Shown here: positions 7,912 to 16,027 of the stretch, piece by piece | How positions within the stretch are numbered: position 1 is the stretch's first letter | Layout of the letters: each line of letters starts with the position of its first letter | Source: Campylobacteraceae bacterium | GTDB taxonomy: Bacteria > Campylobacterota > Campylobacteria > Campylobacterales > Sulfurospirillaceae | DNA length: 20,202 bases | Assembly: GCA_019162915.1 (NCBI GenBank) | Contig: JAFLKZ010000116.1 | Span: forward strand, 1-20,202 | Reading direction: 5' to 3' | Position numbers and translations under genes: made by a program | The notes under the pieces: model-generated | Seen by the model: the letters and a program-made list of their open reading frames with translations, nothing else | Told to the model about the DNA's origin: nothing | Database searches by the model: none

Positions 7912-10773
7912 ATGCTCGTAAAATATCTTAAAAATATTCGATTTTGGTTGGTTTTTTTACCTATTTCTTACGCTATCTTGGGATTCTTTTTATTCCCTTG
8001 GCTAGCGCTCACGCAAATACCCACTTTCTTAAAAAAGCATTTTGATATTGTTATGCGTGTTGAAAAAATCACATTTAACCCTTTCACTTTTGAGTTACAT
8101 GTCAATAATTTATCGCTTCTTGATACTAAGAATGATAAAGTCATTGATATTCGACATTTTTATATTAATTATGAGCCTTCTCATCTTTTTCAAAAAGAAG
8201 TTTTTATCCAATCTTTAGTTATCGAACAACCCTCTGTCGATATGCAAATTAATGCAGAGGGGACTTTCAATCTTACACAACTTTTCCCGATAACTGAAGA
8301 GGACAACTCAACTCAAAATAATGATGCTTCTTTACCCATTTTCATTAAACAAATCGATATCAAAAATGCTCTAGCGTCTTTTCAAGATTTTAGACCTAAA
8401 GAGCCATTTTCTCTCAACCTAGGCCCTATTAATTATACAATTAATAATTTAGGCTTTAAAAAAGACATGCTTAGTATTCATGCTCTGAAAATGATGCTGG
8501 ATAATGAAGAAAAAGTCTCATTGGCAAGTAGCGCTACGATGGAGCCTTTAAAATTTTATGGAGAGCTCAATCTAAAAAACATCTACCTGCCTCTTTTTTG
8601 GCCTTATGCGATGCAAGACACCAAAGTAAAACTATCTAAAGGTGATATCTCGGTACATCTTCCTTTTCTGATTGACCTAAGCAAAGAGATACCTTTATTT
8701 TCAATCAACAATGCAACCTTAGAGCTAAATTCTGTTATTTTTGATGATGAAAATAAAACAAATATCATCACTATTCCTAACCTTAAAGTTGATGATATTG
8801 ATTTTGAATGGCCAAAAGCTCAATTGAGTATCGATAAAATAGCAATTTCAAAACCTTTTATCGATATTCAATTAGAAAAAAACTATACATTAAATCTCGT
8901 ATCACTTTTTTTACCATCAACCCCCGAATCTAATCACAGTGTACAAAGTGACACTAATCAATCTTATCCATCATTGAATTTTGAACTTAAAACACTGAAT
9001 ATCGACGATGCAAATATCCATATCTTAGATACTAATATCAAAAATAGTTCAAAAGCAAAGTTATCTTCACTTTATGTAACATCAAAAAACATAACGACAG
9101 ATACTACAAAAGCGATTTCTTATGATCTCGCTAGCACGATTGATGAATCAAGCCAGCTCAAAATACAAGGGACTTTTATTCCTTCAACTTTAAGTATAGA
9201 AAGTAACATCGATGCCAATGCTCTTGCTATCTCTAAAATCCAACCTTATCTAGGATCTTTCACAACACTCTCCATCAAAGATGGTTTATTGACCCTAAAA
9301 GGCAAGCTAAAAGCCTCTTTTGAAGCCCAAAAAGAACCTTTCATCAAGCTTGATACGAACTTAGATATCAGTAAATTTGTTCTCAATGATATATTTAATA
9401 AGCCTATTATCGCATGGGATAAACTTTTTATTGATAGTATTTCCTATGTTAGCACGCCTTCATCTTTACATGTAAACGCTATTACCTTTGATAAACCCTA
9501 TGTTAATCTTGACATTAAAAAAGATAAAAGCACCAATTTCACTAACATTTTCAAGCCCTCACCACCTCAATCCAAAGCAAAATCTAAAAATGATGATGCT
9601 GAAATAGAAATAGTACTTGGAGCGATGACCCTCAAACAAGGTAGTGCAAATTTTAAAGATGCGTCTCTTCCCATTCCTTTTGCTACGTTTATCAATAATC
9701 TCAATGGCACGTGTTCAACGCTCGATACTAAAAACACAAAGCCATCTATCCTCTCTTTGGAAGGAAAAGTTGATAAATATGGTTATACCAAAATAGGAGG
9801 CTCTCTACTTCCTTTTGATTTTAAAGATAGAGCAAATCTTGAAATCCTTTTTAAAAATATTGATATGCCCTCTCTCACACCCTACTCTGAAAAATTTATC
9901 GGTTATGCTATCAAAAAAGGCAAACTTTCTATGGATTTGTCCTATAAAATTAAAAAAGGAATGATGGAAGGTAAAAATAAAATCAACTTAGATTCCTTGA
10001 CACTAGGCGATAAAATAGAAAGTGATGAAGCAACCAATCTTCCTTTGGGGCTTGCTATTTCTATTTTAAAAGATTCAAAAGGACAAATTGATTTAGATTT
10101 ACCCGTGAGTGGTGACCTGAATGATCCAGATTTTAAATACGGTAGTACCGTTTGGAAAGCATTTGGAAATCTCATTGGGGGCATTATTGCTTCTCCTTTC
10201 AAGTTACTCGGCTCACTTTTAGGTATTGAGACAGAAACGCTCAAAAGTGTCGATTTTGAATCTGGTGAGGCTTTACTCATCGCCTCAGAAGAAGAAAAAA
10301 TGGAATTATATCGACAAATATTAGCAAAGAAGAGTGAACTAAAACTCATTATTACCCCGAGCTATAATGAAGAGATAGATATTTTAGCCTTGAGAGAAAA
10401 AGCAGTTACTCAGCAAATCGAGCTTATCATACAAAAAAATCCTAAAGAAGAAAACAGTTATGGTAAAGCCATCAAAAATATCTTTATCGCAAAATTCTCT
10501 CAAGACGTATATCAAAAATTAATGAAATCTTATCAAGAAGAAAAACTAGATAGGGGTGCTATCAATGAAAATCTCAAGTCAAAACTAGCCAATGCTATCA
10601 CGATAACACCTAATGAATTAGAAACTTTAGCGGAAAATAGAGCGAGGGAAATTATTAAAATTCTAACAACCAAATACAACGTATCACCACAAAGAGTCCT
10701 CAAAGGAGAACTCCAAACTAGTGATACTATGAGGGAAAAATGGGTTGGATGTAAGGTAACTGTCAGTAATTAG
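7912..10773 (+). CDS. AsmA-like (DUF748-type) envelope protein with three internal repeats and an OmpA-like tail
   Basis: The product is 953 residues from ATG 7912. One hydrophobic anchor (about 11-33, FWLVFLPISYAILGFFLFPW) is followed by a long beta-rich region expected in the periplasm. Three homologous blocks, at about residues 100-159, 307-373 and 521-583, each pair a [KQ]P-V/I-D/N segment and N-x-x-x-hF strand with a polar linker and a strand ending F/L-x-D. Near 727-770, DLDLPVSGDLNDPDFKYG and SPFKLLGSLLG resemble the closing region of AsmA/DUF748 proteins. The last 50 residues contain LAENRAREIIKIL (about 906-918) and VSPQRV, like the end of OmpA/Pal peptidoglycan-binding domains. Proteins of the AsmA clan are implicated in envelope lipid transfer or outer-membrane homeostasis; that role here is inference. 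It is divergent from the fabZ-lpxA operon. Family call is firm at the clan level, less so at subfamily. Confidence 0.8.
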   Translation: MLVKYLKNIRFWLVFLPISYAILGFFLFPWLALTQIPTFLKKHFDIVMRVEKITFNPFTFELHVNNLSLLDTKNDKVIDIRHFYINYEPSHLFQKEVFIQSLVIEQPSVDMQINAEGTFNLTQLFPITEEDNSTQNNDASLPIFIKQIDIKNALASFQDFRPKEPFSLNLGPINYTINNLGFKKDMLSIHALKMMLDNEEKVSLASSATMEPLKFYGELNLKNIYLPLFWPYAMQDTKVKLSKGDISVHLPFLIDLSKEIPLFSINNATLELNSVIFDDENKTNIITIPNLKVDDIDFEWPKAQLSIDKIAISKPFIDIQLEKNYTLNLVSLFLPSTPESNHSVQSDTNQSYPSLNFELKTLNIDDANIHILDTNIKNSSKAKLSSLYVTSKNITTDTTKAISYDLASTIDESSQLKIQGTFIPSTLSIESNIDANALAISKIQPYLGSFTTLSIKDGLLTLKGKLKASFEAQKEPFIKLDTNLDISKFVLNDIFNKPIIAWDKLFIDSISYVSTPSSLHVNAITFDKPYVNLDIKKDKSTNFTNIFKPSPPQSKAKSKNDDAEIEIVLGAMTLKQGSANFKDASLPIPFATFINNLNGTCSTLDTKNTKPSILSLEGKVDKYGYTKIGGSLLPFDFKDRANLEILFKNIDMPSLTPYSEKFIGYAIKKGKLSMDLSYKIKKGMMEGKNKINLDSLTLGDKIESDEATNLPLGLAISILKDSKGQIDLDLPVSGDLNDPDFKYGSTVWKAFGNLIGGIIASPFKLLGSLLGIETETLKSVDFESGEALLIASEEEKMELYRQILAKKSELKLIITPSYNEEIDILALREKAVTQQIELIIQKNPKEENSYGKAIKNIFIAKFSQDVYQKLMKSYQEEKLDRGAINENLKSKLANAITITPNELETLAENRAREIIKILTTKYNVSPQRVLKGELQTSDTMREKWVGCKVTVSN
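8209..8388 (+). repeat. Internal protein repeat 1 of 3 in the AsmA-like gene
   Basis: Encodes residues about 100-159: SLVIEQPSVDMQI, then FNLTQLF, an acidic/polar linker rich in D, N, S, T, then IKQIDIKNALASFQD. Matches repeats 2 and 3 in order and spacing, at protein level only. Confidence 0.65.
8830..9030 (+). repeat. Internal protein repeat 2 of 3 in the AsmA-like gene
   Basis: Encodes residues about 307-373: IDKIAISKPFIDIQL, then LNLVSLF, a Ser/Asn/Gln-rich linker, then LKTLNIDDANIHILD. It begins about 207 residues after repeat 1. Confidence 0.65.
9465..9476. repeat. TTTACATGTAAA palindrome, site 2 (in AsmA-like gene)
   Basis: Perfect 12-bp palindrome inside the AsmA-like gene, read as Leu-His-Val. 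Confidence 0.6.
9472..9660 (+). repeat. Internal protein repeat 3 of 3 in the AsmA-like gene
   Basis: Encodes residues about 521-583: VNAITFDKPYVNLDI, then TNFTNIF, a Pro/Ser/Lys linker, then LGAMTLKQGSANFKD. It begins about 214 residues after repeat 2. Confidence 0.65.
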
Positions 10774-10799
10774 AAGTATTATTTTTGTAATGCTTCTAA
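10770..10799 (+). terminator. Hairpin spanning the convergent stop codons of the AsmA-like gene and bcp
   Basis: TTAGAAGTATTA (10770-10781) pairs with TAATGCTTCTAA (10788-10799): 12 pairs including one G-U, with a 6-nt T-rich loop. On the plus strand it is followed by CTTTTCCTT, a weak U-tract, so it could end plus-strand transcripts. On the minus strand no U-tract follows. Both stop codons, TAG at 10771-10773 and the bcp TAA at 10781-10779, fall in the left arm. The stem is GC-poor, so strength is uncertain. Confidence 0.5.
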
Positions 10800-11246
10800 C
10801 TTTTCCTTGACCGCTTGGGCATGTCCCGCTACTTTGACACTACTCCACATAGCAGCGATTTTCCCCGCAGGATTAATCAAAAAAGTAGAACGAACAATAC
10901 CCATATACTCTTTGCCACACATTTTTTTCATCTGCCATACATCATAACTTTTTGCTACATCAGTATTTTCATCGGCCAATAACGTTATCTCTAATTTTTG
11001 TTTTTCAATAAAACTGCGATGTTTTTTAGGGCTATCAGGACTTACTCCTAAAATAACAGCATTCAAATCTTCAAATGAAGGAAGCGCTGCTGTAAAATCG
11101 CATGCTTCTGTGGTACAACCAGGGGTGCTATCTTTAGGGTAAAAGTATAAAACGATCCATTTTCCTTCCAAATCTCGAAGTGAAATTTCCACTTCATCTT
11201 GATTGGGTAAACTTAACGCTGGTGCGCTATCTCCGATTTTCAACAT
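10779..11246 (-). CDS. bcp: Thioredoxin-dependent thiol peroxidase Bcp (peroxiredoxin Q)
   Basis: Bcp reduces hydrogen peroxide and organic hydroperoxides in the cytoplasm using thioredoxin. The 155-residue product has usual length. The active-site segment PKDSTPGCTTEAC (37-49) has peroxidatic C44 and a resolving cysteine at C49, the Bcp/PrxQ arrangement. GVSPDSPKKHRSFIEK and YMGIVRSTFLINPAGKI are typical. ATG 11246 has AAAGGAAA about 6 nt upstream. It lies 20 nt after the aldehyde dehydrogenase, so the two are probably co-transcribed. Thioredoxin reductase, at the right end of the window, is its expected indirect electron source. Confidence 0.96.
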   Translation of the reverse strand: MLKIGDSAPALSLPNQDEVEISLRDLEGKWIVLYFYPKDSTPGCTTEACDFTAALPSFEDLNAVILGVSPDSPKKHRSFIEKQKLEITLLADENTDVAKSYDVWQMKKMCGKEYMGIVRSTFLINPAGKIAAMWSSVKVAGHAQAVKEKLEALQK

Positions 11247-11266
11247 GATTATTTTCCTTTATTTTT

Positions 11267-12685
11267 TCAACATATTACCACAGATTTTATCTGTGTATAG
11301 TCATCAAGCAGTGCATATTTTGGACCTTCTTTGCCAATTCCACTATTTTTACTTCCCCCATAAGGCTGTATATCAAACCTAAGCGTAGGAATATCGTTGA
11401 TAACAATGCCACCTGCTTCAAGATGTTCAATCGCATCTTGCGCCATTTTAAGATCGTTTGAAAAAATAGAATACTGAAGTCCATAAGAAGAATGGTTCAT
11501 CTTCATTTTTGCTTCTTCATAATTTTTAACTTTAATCAGTGAAACGATAGGTGCAAAAACCTCTTCACACACGATAGCCATCTCTTGAGTCACTTCACTC
11601 ATAATAGTAGGTTCAAACATCAAATCTTTACATGTAAAGCCACACAATGGTTTGGCACCTTCCAAAACTGCCACGTCAAGCCAATGCAAAGCTTTTTTGA
11701 CCGCACCATCATTTATCATCGGGCCAATAAATGTTTTTTCATCATATGGAGAGCCTACATGTAAAGCTTTGGTTTGAGCGACTAATGCCATCGCAAAAGC
11801 ATCATAAACGGCGTCATGCACATAAATTCTCTGCAATGAAATACACACTTGCCCTGAGTTTATAAATGCCCCAACCGCACATCTCGAAGCTGCCATATTG
11901 ATATCTGCTGATGTATCTATATACGTTGCCGCATTGCCCCCTAATTCAAGTGCTATTTTTTTAATCCCTGCTTTTTGAGTAATTTCTCTTCCCACCGCCA
12001 AACTTCCTGTAAAGCTGATAACCCGTGGAATTTCACTTGTAACTAGTGCATCATTCACCCCATCACCACTATAAAGAAGACTCAGTGCATTAGGTGAGGC
12101 ATACGGACTTTCGATAAACATTCGGGCCAATTTAAACGCAGTTAAAGGTGCCTGCGAAGTTGGTTTTAAAATCACGGCATTACCGGCTACGAGTGCTGGA
12201 GCAATTTTATGGGCGACTAGATTAAGCGGGAAATTAAACGGTGTGATGGCCAAAACAACACCAACAGGTTCTCTTTTATAAAAAGCTAATGTCTTTTTTC
12301 CACTTGGTGTTGCGGTTGTATCAATCGTTTCTCCGTTTACATGTAACATTGCATTGGCAGAAAGTTTGATAGTTTCGATACATCTATGGACTTCCACACG
12401 TGAAAATGAAATCGGTTTTCCCACTTCATCTGTGATTGTTTTTGCCATATCCTCACAATTTTGTTCTAATTTTAAAGCCACGTCTAACAGCCAACTTATT
12501 CTTTGATGAAGGGGAATTTTTTTCGCCTCAAGAGAAGCTCTTTTAGCAATTTCTAAAATAGATTTTGCATCTTCCTCATTGCAAATAGAAACCTTCGAAA
12601 CAACCTTTTTATCGTATGGATTCAAAACATCTCTCGAGACTTTTGAGGCTTTACATGTAGAACCAAAATAGACATCTGCTCGCAT
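11267..12685 (-). CDS. NAD(P)-dependent aldehyde dehydrogenase, lactaldehyde/GapN-like subgroup
   Basis: The product (472 residues from ATG 12685) is a full-length aldehyde dehydrogenase that should oxidise an aldehyde to its acid. PFNFPLN carries the oxyanion-hole Asn (about 151), FTGSLAVGREI is the nucleotide-binding loop, LELGGNA holds the general-base Glu (about 247), and NSGQVCIS the catalytic Cys (about 281). CEEVFAPIVSL and the C-terminal SKNSGIGKEGPKYALLDDYT resemble lactaldehyde or non-phosphorylating glyceraldehyde-3-phosphate type enzymes, but substrate cannot be assigned. A GTG at 12691 is in frame but lies directly on the ribosome site, so ATG 12685 is chosen. Four copies of the TACATGTA-type palindrome fall inside this gene. 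It is followed by bcp. Confidence 0.9.
   Translation of the reverse strand: MRADVYFGSTCKASKVSRDVLNPYDKKVVSKVSICNEEDAKSILEIAKRASLEAKKIPLHQRISWLLDVALKLEQNCEDMAKTITDEVGKPISFSRVEVHRCIETIKLSANAMLHVNGETIDTTATPSGKKTLAFYKREPVGVVLAITPFNFPLNLVAHKIAPALVAGNAVILKPTSQAPLTAFKLARMFIESPYASPNALSLLYSGDGVNDALVTSEIPRVISFTGSLAVGREITQKAGIKKIALELGGNAATYIDTSADINMAASRCAVGAFINSGQVCISLQRIYVHDAVYDAFAMALVAQTKALHVGSPYDEKTFIGPMINDGAVKKALHWLDVAVLEGAKPLCGFTCKDLMFEPTIMSEVTQEMAIVCEEVFAPIVSLIKVKNYEEAKMKMNHSSYGLQYSIFSNDLKMAQDAIEHLEAGGIVINDIPTLRFDIQPYGGSKNSGIGKEGPKYALLDDYTQIKSVVIC
11626..11639. repeat. CTTTACATGTAAAG palindrome, site 3 (in aldehyde dehydrogenase)
   Basis: Perfect 14-bp palindrome, the longest copy, inside the aldehyde dehydrogenase gene, read as Phe-Thr-Cys-Lys. 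Partial copies lie in the same gene at 11756-11765 and 12650-12659. Confidence 0.6.
12337..12346. repeat. TTACATGTAA palindrome, site 4 (in aldehyde dehydrogenase)
   Basis: Perfect 10-bp palindrome inside the aldehyde dehydrogenase gene, read as Leu-His-Val. Confidence 0.6.
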
Positions 12686-12690
12686 TTTCA

Positions 12691-12696
12691 CCCCTT
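12691..12696 (-). promoter_or_regulatory. Ribosome binding site that sets the aldehyde dehydrogenase start
   Basis: Minus-strand AAGGGG with a 5-nt spacer to ATG 12685. The alternative GTG at 12691 would use the last G of this site as its first base, leaving no spacer. Confidence 0.65.
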
Positions 12697-12710
12697 GTTT
12701 TTTAAGTAAA

Positions 12711-12716
12711 ATTATA
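12711..12716 (-). promoter_or_regulatory. -10 box for the aldehyde dehydrogenase-bcp unit
   Basis: A perfect minus-strand TATAAT (12716-12711) lies 25 nt before the ATG at 12685, in the 103-nt divergent gap with ilvE. A start near 12704 would give a leader of about 19 nt containing AAGGGG. No clear -35. Confidence 0.6.
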
Positions 12717-12762
12717 TCCTAAACCTATCTTTAATTAAATTTTGGGTAGCATTGTATCTCTT

Positions 12763-12768
12763 TATAAA
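12763..12768 (+). promoter_or_regulatory. Possible -10 box for the ilvE unit
   Basis: TATAAA lies 20 nt before the ilvE ATG. It is near-consensus and in the divergent gap, but it would give a very short leader; other AT-rich hexamers in the gap could serve instead. Tentative. Confidence 0.3.
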
Positions 12769-12788
12769 AATGCAAATAAGGTAAAACA

Positions 12789-13703
12789 ATGGATAAAGCA
12801 AAGCATATTTGGATGGATGGCAAACTCGTTGCATGGGATGATGCCAATATACATATTTTGACACACACATTACACTATGGTAATGGTGTTTTTGAAGGCA
12901 CAAGAGCCTATATGACAGAAAGTGGTTTAGCGATATTTAAGCTTAGAGAGCACACTAAAAGATTACTTAACTCTGCAAAAATCACGAGGATTAAACCAAA
13001 TTTTTCACTTGAAGAGTTAGAGCGTGCACATATAGAATTGCTTCAATCAAATGACTTTAAAGCCAATGTTTACATTAGACCTATCATCTATTTAGGTTAT
13101 GGCATTATGGGACTTAACCATGTTAAAGCGCCTGTAAATACTGCTATTGCGGCATGGCAATGGGGCAGTTATTTGGGAGATGAGGGACTTGAAAAAGGTA
13201 TTCGTGTTAAAATTTCTTCTTTTACAAGAAATCCTGTTAGCTCAACCATGGGTAAAGCAAAAGCTGCTGCAAACTATCTTAACTCACAAATGGCAAAATA
13301 TGAAGCCATAGAAGCAGGATATGAAGAAGCACTTCTTTTGGATGCTGAGGGATTTATCGCTGAGGGAAGCGGAGAATGCTTTTTTATCGTTAGAGATGGC
13401 GTTTTAATTTCTCCTCCAAATGACACTTCACTAGAGAGTATTACCCAAGGTATGGTTTTGCAACTTGCACGTGACGCTGGGATTGAGATTCAAAGAAGAA
13501 GAATTACCAGAGATGAAGTTTATATTGCTGATGAAGCCTTCTTTACAGGAACAGCCGCAGAAGTAACGCCTATTCGAGATGTCGATAACTATGTTATTGG
13601 CGATGGCAAAAGAGGACCGATGACGGAACAACTTCAAAAAGCCTACTTTGATGTTGTTTATGGGCGTAATCCTAAATACAAACATTTTTTAACGTTTATC
13701 TAA
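12789..13703 (+). CDS. ilvE: Branched-chain-amino-acid aminotransferase
   Basis: IlvE is a PLP-dependent fold-type IV aminotransferase that catalyses the last step of valine, leucine and isoleucine synthesis, using glutamate. The 304-residue product has usual length. HYGNGVFEGTRAY (29-41) is the N-terminal family motif, MGKAKAAANYLNS (154-166) carries the Schiff-base lysine, K158, and FIAEGSGECFF contains the PLP-contacting Glu. SITQGMVLQLARDAGIE and FFTGTAAEVTPIRDVD are further signature blocks. ATG 12789 has TAAGG (12777-12781) with a 7-nt spacer. It leads a plus-strand run with the SPFH gene 27 nt downstream. D-amino-acid or aminodeoxychorismate enzymes share the fold, but these motifs favour BCAT. 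Confidence 0.95.
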   Translation: MDKAKHIWMDGKLVAWDDANIHILTHTLHYGNGVFEGTRAYMTESGLAIFKLREHTKRLLNSAKITRIKPNFSLEELERAHIELLQSNDFKANVYIRPIIYLGYGIMGLNHVKAPVNTAIAAWQWGSYLGDEGLEKGIRVKISSFTRNPVSSTMGKAKAAANYLNSQMAKYEAIEAGYEEALLLDAEGFIAEGSGECFFIVRDGVLISPPNDTSLESITQGMVLQLARDAGIEIQRRRITRDEVYIADEAFFTGTAAEVTPIRDVDNYVIGDGKRGPMTEQLQKAYFDVVYGRNPKYKHFLTFI

Positions 13704-13730
13704 ACAAAACAAAATTAATAAAGGAATTTT

Positions 13731-14813
13731 ATGCCAGCAGATTTGAATGATTATTTTAAAAAGAAAAATGGAGGAAGTGGTAATAATGGTGGCGATAACA
13801 AACCTCCTTTTAACATGGAGCCCCCAGAGTTTTTGAAAAACCTTGGTAAAAAAGCAGGTTTTCTCTACGCACTTATTGCTATTGTCGTTATTGCTATTGT
13901 TGCGAAGCCATTTGTTATCATTAACTCAGGTGAAATGGGAATTAAAGCGACGACGGGTAAATTTGAGCCTATTCCAATGGACCCTGGATTTCACCTTTTC
14001 ATCCCTTTTATTCAACAAGTTTTTATTGTTGATACCAAAGTTAGAATTATGAACTACTCTTCAAGTGAAGACTTAGGTGAAGTGATGCAAAGAGGCTCAG
14101 GCATTAAGAAAAATGCAGCTATTTCAGTCCTTGATGCTAGAGGACTTCCTGTTTCTATTGAACTTACCGTTCAGTATAAATTAGAGCCATCAACTGCTCC
14201 TCAAACTATAGCCACATGGGGCTTAGCATGGGAAGATAAAATCATCAATCCCGTAGTACGCGATGTTACAAGAGCGGTTGTTGGTAAGTTTAATGCAGAA
14301 GAATTACCTCAAAGACGTAATGAGATTGCGGTTAATATCGAAGAAGGTATCCGTAAAGCAATCGATGCGCAACCAGGTAAGCCAGTAGAACTTTTAACGA
14401 TGCAGTTACGAGAAATTTTACTCCCTACCAAAATTAAAGAACAAATTGAAAAAGTTCAAGTAGCAAAACAAGAAGTTGAGCGAACAAGATACGAAGTAGA
14501 AATAGCTAATCAACAAGCATTAAAACGTGCCGCTGAAGCTGAAGGTCAAGCAAAAGCAAGACAAATTAATGCACAAGGTGAAGCAAACGCTGTTAAAATA
14601 GAAGCAGAGGCAGATGCCTATGCCAATAAAAAAATCAGTGAAAGTATTTCTGAACCACTTTTAAAACTTCGCCAAATCGAAGTTCAAGGAAAGTTTAACG
14701 AAGCATTAAAAGAAAACAAAGATGCCAAAATCTTTTTAACGCCTGGTGGTTCAACGCCAAACATTTGGGTTGATACTAAAGATACTCAAAAAGTAACAAG
14801 CGCATCAAAATGA
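13731..14813 (+). CDS. SPFH/band 7 membrane protein, HflK/prohibitin-like
   Basis: The 360-residue product has a Gly/Asn-rich, cytoplasmic-type N-terminus (NGGSGNNGGDNKPPF, 13-27), one membrane segment (about 44-63) and an SPFH/band 7 domain beginning NSGEMGIKATTGKFEPIP (65-82). A charged Ala/Glu-rich helical region follows (about 235-300, with REILLPTKIKEQIEKVQVAK, then AEAEGQAKARQINAQGEANA), typical of prohibitins. The Gly-rich leader plus TM resembles HflK, which with HflC encloses FtsH, but no HflC-like gene follows. AAAGGA precedes ATG 13731 by about 5 nt. Its stop overlaps the hisIE start as ATGA. Campylobacter jejuni has, as I recall, a similar protein beside ilvE. Role, probably assembly of large membrane microdomain rings, is inference. 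Confidence 0.85.
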   Translation: MPADLNDYFKKKNGGSGNNGGDNKPPFNMEPPEFLKNLGKKAGFLYALIAIVVIAIVAKPFVIINSGEMGIKATTGKFEPIPMDPGFHLFIPFIQQVFIVDTKVRIMNYSSSEDLGEVMQRGSGIKKNAAISVLDARGLPVSIELTVQYKLEPSTAPQTIATWGLAWEDKIINPVVRDVTRAVVGKFNAEELPQRRNEIAVNIEEGIRKAIDAQPGKPVELLTMQLREILLPTKIKEQIEKVQVAKQEVERTRYEVEIANQQALKRAAEAEGQAKARQINAQGEANAVKIEAEADAYANKKISESISEPLLKLRQIEVQGKFNEALKENKDAKIFLTPGGSTPNIWVDTKDTQKVTSASK

Positions 14814-15496
14814 AACCCTCTCTCATCTCCCTTATAAATTGGGAAAACACGCCACTCCTGCCAGTTATCGTGCAGGACGTGGAGAGTCATGAAGTTCTCA
14901 TGTTAGCTTACATGAATGAAGAAGCGTTAAATTTAACGCTTCAAAGTAGCTTAGCACACTATTTTTCAAGAAGCCGTGAAAAGTTATGGAAAAAAGGTGA
15001 GAGTAGCGGACATTTTCAACATGTAAAAGAGGCCTACCTTGATTGTGATAGCGATACACTTCTCTTAAAAGTGATACAAGAGGGAAAAGTGGCGTGTCAT
15101 ACAGGGAGAGTCTCTTGCTTTTTTAACCGAATTGATGTCGAAACAACACCTGTAAAACCTATTTGCGAAATGAAAAATTATAATATCAATGATAAGATTT
15201 ACCATATCATTCAAGAACGAAAAAGTGCTGATCCTAAGACATCTTATGTTGCTTCGCTTTTGCACAAAGGTGACAATAGCATTTTAAAAAAAGTTGTTGA
15301 AGAAGCGGGAGAATTTTGTTTTGCAGTTAAAGATAATAATAAACAAGAAATTGTGTATGAAGCAGCTGATTTGATATTTCATACGCTCGTTGCCCTTGGT
15401 GCTAAAAATATCAATCCAGACCTTGTTTCACAAGAACTAGAGCGACGTTTCGGATTGGGTGGCATAGAAGAGAAAAATAGTAGAAATGACAGCTGA
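14810..15496 (+). CDS. hisIE: Bifunctional phosphoribosyl-AMP cyclohydrolase / phosphoribosyl-ATP pyrophosphatase
   Basis: HisIE performs steps two and three of histidine synthesis: hydrolysis of phosphoribosyl-ATP to phosphoribosyl-AMP (HisE), then ring opening (HisI). The 228-residue product has both domains. HisI occupies about residues 1-112 with SRSREKLWKKGESSGHFQ, metal-site DCDSD (78-82) and ACHTGRVSCFF (95-105, cysteines C96 and C103). HisE occupies about 128-220 with the all-alpha pyrophosphatase motifs EEAGE (164-168) and EAAD (184-187). ATG 14810 overlaps the preceding TGA by one codon register (ATGA), and its own stop overlaps the next gene by 11 nt, so translation is coupled on both sides. 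No other his gene is in the window. Confidence 0.96.
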   Translation: MKPSLISLINWENTPLLPVIVQDVESHEVLMLAYMNEEALNLTLQSSLAHYFSRSREKLWKKGESSGHFQHVKEAYLDCDSDTLLLKVIQEGKVACHTGRVSCFFNRIDVETTPVKPICEMKNYNINDKIYHIIQERKSADPKTSYVASLLHKGDNSILKKVVEEAGEFCFAVKDNNKQEIVYEAADLIFHTLVALGAKNINPDLVSQELERRFGLGGIEEKNSRNDS

Positions 15497-16025
15497 AACC
15501 CTTAAAATATCTTTTCTATTTTATCTCAAAAACCTTTCTCTTTATGATTATTTAGCACTTGGTTGGTTGGTTGTAACATTTTTTATACTGATATTTCTAG
15601 CGATTTTAGTCGCTAGAAAATCTTCAGCCTTAGCTCTTTTACTTATTATTATCTCCCTTATCATTTTCATCATTGCCCCTTTTCTTATCAAAATGAAATT
15701 AAATGATTATCTAAGACCTATTCAAACAGAAGTGCTTAGTGTCAAAAAACTTACTTTTTCTGATTCTTTAATTATAGAAGGGCAAATAAAAAATAACGCA
15801 ACCAAAAATTTTACAAAGTGTTTAGTCCAAACCAGTATCCTTAAAGATTTAAATACAACGAATACTTTTAAATCTTATATGAACCAACTAAACCCTATTG
15901 CAAATAAGTCGATAGTAGTTGAACAATCTTTATTAAAAGAAGATTTTATGGAATATGAAATTGTTTTTGATGATTTTGATTATACTGGTAATGTATTGGC
16001 TCATATCAATGCAGAGTGCTACTAA
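15486..16025 (+). CDS. Small membrane protein, DUF2393-like, copy A
   Basis: The 179-residue product has two N-terminal membrane segments (about 21-42 and 46-68) separated by ARKSS, followed by about 110 residues with a beta-rich pattern. The segment SLIIEGQIKNNATKNFTKCL matches the downstream gene at the same place. This looks like the extracytoplasmic Ig-like fold of FxLYD-type domains and the DUF2393 family annotated in Campylobacterota; the family name is from memory. ATG 15486 lies within the end of hisIE (11-nt overlap) with no strong ribosome site of its own. Function is unknown. The following gene is a divergent paralogue of the same length. Confidence 0.75.
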   Translation: MTAETLKISFLFYLKNLSLYDYLALGWLVVTFFILIFLAILVARKSSALALLLIIISLIIFIIAPFLIKMKLNDYLRPIQTEVLSVKKLTFSDSLIIEGQIKNNATKNFTKCLVQTSILKDLNTTNTFKSYMNQLNPIANKSIVVEQSLLKEDFMEYEIVFDDFDYTGNVLAHINAECY

Positions 16026-16027
16026 AA

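Noticed and set aside
9942..10349. 135-codon open frame antisense to the AsmA-like gene
   Set aside because: Serine- and proline-rich, no recognisable motif or ribosome site; a shadow of the real gene.
12712..12903. Minus-strand 63-codon frame across the ilvE start and the divergent gap
   Set aside because: Composition unlike a protein, no ribosome site, overlaps ilvE and the promoter region.
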